Source: Lucifuga dentata
Taxonomy: Eukaryota > Chordata > Actinopteri > Ophidiiformes > Bythitidae
NCBI GenBank assembly: GCA_014773175.1
Contig: VXCM01000446.1
Coordinates: 1 to 64,000, forward strand
DNA: 64,000 nt
Direction of reading: 5' to 3'
In this document: piece by piece, positions 23,701 through 32,200 of the stretch
How the letters are laid out: each line of letters begins with the position of its first letter
Position numbering within the stretch: position 1 is the stretch's first letter
Program-made: the position numbers and the translations under genes
The notes under the pieces: model-generated
What the model was told of the DNA's origin: nothing
What the model saw: the letters and a program-made list of their open reading frames with translations, nothing else
Database searches by the model: none

Positions 23701-26700
23701 AACGAAGACATTTCACTCACAAGGATGTACTTGAGGGATTAATTTGGCTCTAAATAGCCACTTGGGTCTTGGAGCACAATACAGGAGCTATTAATCTGTC
23801 TCCTAAATTCACTGGCCATTTTAAAAACTGTCAAAAGGGAATATTTGAGTATCTGTTGCAGGTGTTTTCTGCCTCTGTATGAAGGAAACTGAGGAAATCA
23901 TGTAAAACTTTGAATCGTATGAAATTGTATGATATGAAGTAACACTGAGAGTAGCAGTGAGTCTGCTGATCTGTCTGTCAGATTGACAAAGAGCTAATGA
24001 GAGGTGGACAGCAGGTTACAGGAGTAATAATGGTTTGTCTATAGGTCAAACATATACAGCAAAGACAGTTCCTCACAGTCCATGTTGTGCTTAGGCTGCA
24101 GCTGTGGGTTTTTAAGCTCAAAGGATGGCGAGACACAGTGATGAAGCAGCTGAGTCGAGTCAGTAGCCAGCTGGATGATAATCAGATGAGACTGTTTTAA
24201 TGGAAATTAGCAGTTGTGCAAAGCTTTCAGAAAGTATTATCCTCGACTTAGTTTTCTCATGCTTGGTGAACTTAGATAGGAAAATGAACTGTTATGTTTT
24301 GATCATTCCACAGGTTTTTAGTCAGATTTGAGGCCAGGCTTTGGCTGGAACTCTGTAAATCCCACAAAGCCTCTTAAGACAATATATATTGTTCTTTGCA
24401 CTACTGTGATTGTAGTGGTTTGGCACTCTGCCCAAAGAAATCAATTTATCCATTCCTATTTTGATTTAGAATTCAGCCAAATGAGGGTAAGATTGATTTA
24501 CTTGTGCTGGCTGTTTGCCTGCAGGCTCGAGGTAAGAAGCGTCAGAGAGGCTGGTTTCATTCCTCTCATGTCAAGCTGCTGGGTCCCTCCAGTGGGAAAT
24601 CCACTCCTGCTCCTCTGCCAGGTAATGACAGACATACTTAACACCCTATTCACGATCAATAGGCATCAGGCAGTAGGTATTGATCTCTGAGACATATTTG
24701 GCCCCTTTTGACAGATATTTTAGACATGATGCCTTTTATAAACTCAGTTTAATAAAACATCCTACTGATGACCAGGTACTACATTGCACTCAGACACACC
24801 CACAAGCATTTCCTCCATTCATTCTACCCTAATGTGCACTTGATCTCTCAGTGTGCCAAGTTATCGCGATGTACGACTACACAGCTGCCAATCGGGACGA
24901 GCTGTGCTTCTCCAAAGGTCAGCTGATCAATATCTTGGACAAGACCAACCCTGATTGGTGGAAAGGAGAAGCCAATGGGGTCACAGGCTTGCTGCCCACC
25001 AATTATGTCAAGATGACCACAGAGTCTGACCCCAGCCAGCAATGTGAGTAAACCTCAGGCATTATATTTCTGCTTGAAGAGGTGATTTTTCTCAGAGGAA
25101 CAGTGTTAGACAGGACAAAAAAATTAAAAATTGATAATACATATTTATCAGTCATAAAGCACAAATCTGTCATTTGTCATTAAAGAATCTGACTGGTTCA
25201 CTCTAGGTACAGTAGATTCTTTATCCATATCAGAGCATTATGAGACAAACGGTAAGTAGAAGAGAATTGGTTTCTGTCACTTGGGGATCATTAATGAATG
25301 TGAACATACTGCACTTAAAGGACAATACCATCCATTTTGCAAGTTTGAGTCAAATATATTCAGTTTTCATACATGTAAGGTTACTGACAATCATTTCCAA
25401 AGCATACGACTGGAACGGTGAATTAAATATTTTTTTCCTACCTTCCAGGCCGCCAGTGGTTTCAGTTCATGTTATTGTTCATGTCATTTTAATTTTTTTT
25501 GCTGAAACTACTTAATTTAACTACGGTAATCCATCATTGCCAACAACACGTGTATTCAGGCTTTTTTTTTTTTTAGAAGTTTTGTAATTTTAGTGTTTAA
25601 GCCCAATAAAAAGCATAGAGTGAATATATGTCTCCACCGGGGAATATAAGAAGACCCGTGTTTGTTGAAAAATTTTAACGAATGTGACTTCCTAAGGCTG
25701 CATAACTATTAGCAGGTGAAACATTGATTTTTAAGGTGGGTGTATTGCTTGAATATTTANTAAGGCTGCATAACTATTAGCAGGTGAAACATTGATTTTT
25801 AAGGTGGGTGTATTGCTTGAATATTTAATTTTGGAAAACTAAGAGCATTTGCAAACTATCAAGAAAGCTGAAATACAATTTTATCCTTTGGGAAATGATT
25901 ATCAGTAATGTAACATGTATGAAAATTGAACATGCAGAGTTGATGGTTTGGTCCTTTAAAAGGCTCAATCCTGATACTTTTGTGGGATAACACATATTAA
26001 ATTGAATGTAAGAAGACAAAGTAAAATAAATGTTTTAATTTACTGTAATCAAACTGAGTGTATGGACTGAGCCTTTAAACTCTCACTGCAGCAAGATTTG
26101 CCTACAAATCACAGCAAAATGGGAACAACAACCACTGATTACATTCAAAACATGCTCAACATATGCTAACTAATTCTCTTTCTGCAATTTTTAACTTCAA
26201 TTTCACTGGGAACTGGATTGGTGAAGATAATACAACATGCACACAGTTCACGGTATTGGCTTTGGTCATATGCTGGTTTGGTTGGAATTGGTGTGATTTT
26301 ACTCATTTATATTATATACATGTTTGCTCATATATTGTGTGTGTTTGCATGTGTGTATGACTTAGAATCAGCGTTCTTGGCTCTTCCTGTCACACAGCAA
26401 TGGATCTCTGTTTAAAAAAAGCATTGGGTGTAAATTGTAAATCATCACAGTAACTACACAGTGTCAGGCTAAATATGCATCATGATAATTAAAGCTCATT
26501 CATAAAGCTTCCCTTACATTAGTCAGCGCATCTTGTCCTATTACCAACACGTCTTCAGGTAAAAGCAATGAAGATCAGCATGTTAATGAGCTGTAACATA
26601 TTTAAGAGCCACATTTTATACTGCTTTCTCTGCTGTCAAAGTGGAATTGACAGGTTAAATCAGCAACGTAAACCTAAATTCTCTGCTTTAGAGCTCCGCA

Positions 26701-27440
26701 TTTTACAAGATTGAGCTGTGTTTGACGTGTGAGAGAGAGAGACAGATGCAGCTTGAGGAAGAGGTGCAGTACCATGAGAACATGTACAAGACCAGATCAA
26801 AAACTTGTCATTTAAATACACTGATCGATCAGCTAAGTGGGCTTCAATATCAAATTTATTGATCTCTAAAAACAAGTGAAGCAAATGTCACTCAGATTTC
26901 ATACCGTTGAAATTTACCCAACTGAAACAGATCTTAATTTTTGGTGATGGTGTGTGTTTTTTTGAATCACTGCCTTGACATATAAATAAGGAAGCATCGT
27001 AGAAAATCCAAACACTAAAAGAGGCTTGCAACTGGCGTTTATGAATGAAGAAAAATGCTTGCGTGACAATATTTGCCTTTATCGACACGTTAAATCTGGT
27101 ACTTTATGAATTCCCATATTGGCTCATTAAAGCTACAGACACACAATAAAAAATTAAAATTCTGATTAACATATTCTGACTTTACGCACAAGATCTGTGT
27201 TTCAAAAAGCGTAAAAAGTGTAAAAATTGCCATCCTGCTCCAGCTAAAATATAATTAACATTTACATTTGCAGAAACACATTATTAATGCACCTGCATGT
27301 AAAGCTCCAGCATTAATATTAAAACTATATTAATGTCTGCTGTCTCTCCATCTCTCCTTCATCTCACTCACCTCCCTCTCCCACTCCTCCATTACATCTC
27401 CTTTTTGTTTCCTTGTAGGACAATAACGCTGGCTTTCCTC

Positions 27441-27471
<31 letters not shown>

Positions 27472-29159
27472 CTCACCCCTTCTGTCTGAGCCAATCCGAG
27501 TTCAGAATGTCCTGTCGCTAAAGGAAGCCCGGCTGACAGCAAGAACAACCCAACTCTGCGCTTTCCTCCTCACTTGTTTAGGACTTTGGTGTTCTATGCT
27601 CCTCTATTTGTATTCCTTTTGGCTTATTTTACTTCTTTCTCTTTTTTTACTTCCTCTTCCGACAGTATTTCTCACCCTTATCCTCGTCGTTCTCTCTCCT
27701 CTCCTGTGATGTTTTCTCTAATTAACTAATTAACCAAGGCAGCAAGACAGAGGCAGCTAGATATGAGTTACAGAAGCTTTTATCAAAGGCATAGAGTGTA
27801 GTTTTGTTAATAAAAAAAAAAAAGAAAATATGAATTGGAACATTTGAATACAGTGTANAGTGTAGTTTTGTTAATAAAAAAAAAAAAGAAAATATGAATT
27901 GGAACATTTGAATACAGTGTAATTAAAATATATAAAACAGCATCCAGACTGATGAAGGTATTTAGTTTTCTACATCGAGTCAATATGATGCATAATTTTT
28001 TTTAACAGGGTCAGTCATTCTTGCACTAACAAAATTAAACCTTGCTAAAAATGGACCAATGTGAAGATTGTGTGTCGCTTAATCACCAGTAACCTTGATT
28101 GCTGCTTGCTTATGCATTGCTTGAATTAAAACCATTGTGATTTTATTTCTGACTTCTTATGCACTCCCATGAATTAACTTAAAAGTGATTAAATTTGAGA
28201 CTCATCCTGCACTGAACTGTAACATCACCAGCAGAAACATGCAGCTTTTTAATAAGAGTAGATTCAGAGATATGACTCCACGCCTCCTGACGCTCGCTCG
28301 CAGTTTTTTGCCAAGTTTGAACCTCAAAGACTTGAACCACCAGATGATCCGTTGGTCCCTGAGTCTTCCACTGAAGCATTTCCTACTTTACTCATTCACA
28401 CCTATGCAATCATTTTGGACTAAGCGCTCCACCATGAAAGGTGCTTCACTTTGACTTAGTTAGTGTAGCATTGCTTGGTATGTTCCCTGAGTTCACGCAC
28501 TGCAAATACAACGTGCCTCACTCTCATCTGTGCATTAAATGTAAATAAATGATCACAAAACTGACAATAAAGAGAGATTTTAACACTATTGTGTGCTTTT
28601 TTTTTTTTATAAGACTGATATTCAGTAGTTTGCCACAGACAAGCATCTCTTAAGCGTTTGTGTTTTTGCCACGCACACACTTGTGTGTTTGTGTCGGTGC
28701 ACGCATGTGTTTTGTTTGCATGTGCATGTGTGCGCTGTAGGGTGTGCTGACCTGAAGACGCTGGACACCATGACTCCCCAGGAGAGGAAGAGGCAGGGTT
28801 ACATCCATGAGCTCATCCAAACCGAGGAGACATATGTGGAGGATCTGGAGCTGGTGCTGGAGGTAAAACCTGGACTACACACACACCAATGGCTGTAATT
28901 ACTTAATTCAATAACAATTTGATTCGATTTAGATTCTTTCAGCAAAGAAAGAATGCATCATAAAATCTCGCATTCTACCACTGAATTAAAGTTATATAAA
29001 AATCTAAATTTAGCAAGTTAAAACCGAAGTTTTACAGAGGTTGTTAGCTGTGTAACTGTTTGTCAGCAAGAAGTGTCAAACTTTTATCAATTCAAACTTT
29101 TCACACACAGGCATACTCAACCTTTCTCTCAATTTTGAAGCACTGAATCGATTCTAAAT

Positions 29160-29202
<43 letters not shown>

Positions 29203-32200
29203 CTCTCTCTCTCGTCTCTTAGGTCTTCTACAAGCCCATGTGTGAGTCGGGCCGTCTAACAGAGGTTGAGATGGGAATAATCTTTGTCAACTGGAGGGAG
29301 CTGATCATGTGTAACACCAAACTACTCAAGTATGCAACACACACACTCTGGCTTTAACGTTCTGATTAATGCATTTAAACTGCACTGCAACTCTGGAATG
29401 AAGGTTCCTGCTGACACCTATCTACTAAAGGGCAGCACTGCACACAGAAAAAATATTAAATATTAATATTAAATGACAAATACCCACCATAACCTCTGAG
29501 ACCCCATCATGATGTTTTCAAGTTGCTTATTTAGTCTTACACTCATATTGAAAAAGCCCAAAGGCATCTCATTACATTAACATAAATCATTACAATTGAG
29601 AAGCTGTAACCAGCAAATGTTTGGCATTTTTCTTGAGAAATGACTAAAATGAATAAGTGATAACTAGTATCTGTTCTCTTTTATTGTTTCTGTTCAACTA
29701 ATCGGTTACTCAGCTAATCATTTCAGCTTAAAGGACAATACCAGTGTCATTTTGCATATTTGAGCCTAATATCTGCAATTTTCATAGATGTTAAGTTACT
29801 GACAGCCATTTCTCAAAGGATAAAACTGTATTTCAGCTTTCCTGATATTTTGCAAAATCACTTAATCCTTCAAATCAAATATTCAAGTGATACACCCACC
29901 TTAAAAATCCATGTTTCGCCTGCTAATAGTTACGCAGCCTTATGAAGTCACAGTCATTTAAATTTTTTGATAAATGCAGGTCTTCTTTTGGGACTATATT
30001 CCCCGGTGGAGACACACATTCACTCTATGTTTTTTTTATTGCGCTTAAACGCTAAAATGATGTAACTTCGAAAAAACCCCGAATACACGACTTGTTCGAG
30101 ATGATGGATTACCTATCCCAAGAACGATTCAATTATCAACAAGTTGATTCTAATAGCGTACCAGAATGAACTGAAACCAGCGGCGGTATGGAAGATAGGA
30201 AAAACATTTTTAATTCACAGTTCCAGTAGTATGGTTTGGGAAATGATTGTCAGTAGCGTTACATGTATGAAAATTTAATATGTTAGGCTCAAACATGCAA
30301 AATGGTTGGTATAGTCCTTTAAAATAAAGTTACTGGCAAAGTTAAATAAACATAAATCCATCTTTTATATATTTTGCTGTATATATTATATTATTATATA
30401 TTTTATGTGTATCATCATCCTTGTGTCCCAGGGCCCTGCGTGTGCGTAAAAAGATGGGTGGGGAGAACATGCCAGTCCAGCTGATAGGAGACCTGCTGGC
30501 CTCAGAGCTCGCACACATGCAGCCCTACATCCGCTTCTGCTCTTGCCAGCTCAACGCCGCTGCCCTGCTTCAGAGCAAAACCCACAGCCAGCCCGACTTC
30601 AAAGACTTCCTCAAGGTACTGGATTATGGTGGATGAGTTTTTAAGAAGCCTTATTTTGGAGAAATAACAAATATAGCACGTTTAATCTCTGTCTCTGTGC
30701 CCTCGTTTGTTTGTGAGCAGAAGATAGCCACCAACTACCGCTGTAAAGGAATGCCACTATCCAGCTTCCTCCTCAAGCCCATGCAGAGGATCACGCGCTA
30801 CCCACTGCTCATAAAGAATGTATGGCGTCATTCATCACGTTCGTAGACAAACATCATTTAGAATATTATTCATTAAAAGTACTTAAAATGAAATGTTCTC
30901 TCTTCATCCTTTTATCATCTTGTTTTGTCAGATTCTAGAACACACTCCAGATGGCCATGCGGACCGTTGGCCTTTGAGAGAAGCCCTGGAGAGGGCAGAA
31001 GAGCTCTGCTCCCAGGTCAATGAGGGGGTCAGGGAGAAGGAGAACTCAGACCGGCTTGAGTGGATCCAGAGCCACGTCCAGTGTGAGGGACCCATAGAGG
31101 TAAACATGACATATATGAATACACGTTTACCAGATTGGTGGCTGTTTTGTACAACGTGTAGGTTTAATTATTTACTTGTGTATTACCTGTTACTTTATCA
31201 TTCCAAACTCATTCGTTTTTCTTCTCTCGCTCTCTTTCAGCACTTAGTCTTCAACTCTCTGACTAACTGCCTCGGTCCTCGCAAGTTGATCCACAGCGGC
31301 CGGCTCTACAAAACCAAAAGCAGCAGGGAACTGTGGGCTTTCCTCTTTAATGATTTCCTCCTCCTCACACACAGCGCCAAACCCTTCTCCTCCTCAGGAC
31401 CAGACAAGCTATTCAGCCCCAAAACCAACATCCAGCTAAAGATGTATAAGACAGTAAGTAAGAGGCTAGCCACTTTTGAGTATTAAATATCATTTCCATA
31501 GTTTTTTTTTTATTATTTTGGATTAACTTTTAAGCTATATTTCCTGTTTTAGTTTATTGATTCCTTTATCTAGGAGCTGAATTTTTTTCGTCATTCTATT
31601 AGTGATTGCTTATTTTCCATCACTTCATTTCCATCTCCAGCCTCTGTTTCTGAATGAGGTTTTGGTAAAAATGCCTCCTGACCCATTGAGCGACGAGCCG
31701 CTGTTCCACGTCTCACACATTGATCGTGTCTACACACTCAAAACTGAGACACTGAACGAGAGGTAGGTCGGCAGACATGGACACTGACACACACCTCATT
31801 AATAACCGATTGATACTGTGTGGAGTATTCATTCATTTGCTGTGCTGATAGGACAGCGTGGGTCCAGAAAATCAAAGCAGCATCTGAACATTTCATAGAG
31901 ACAGAGAAGAAAAAAAGAGAGAAGGCTTATCAAGGTAAACTCACTTTTGTACTTAAAGGACCACACCAGCCATTTTGCGTGTTTGAGCCTCATATATTCA
32001 ATTTTCATACATGTTACATTACTGACAATCATTTCCCAAAAGATAGAACCATATTTCAGCTTTCCTGTTATTTCGTAAAATCTCTTAATCTTTCAAAATC
32101 AAATATTCAAACAATACATCCACCTAAAAAATCAATGTTTTGCCTGCTAATAGTTATGCAAAATTATGACGTCACGGTTGTTTTAAGTTTTTCGATAAAC

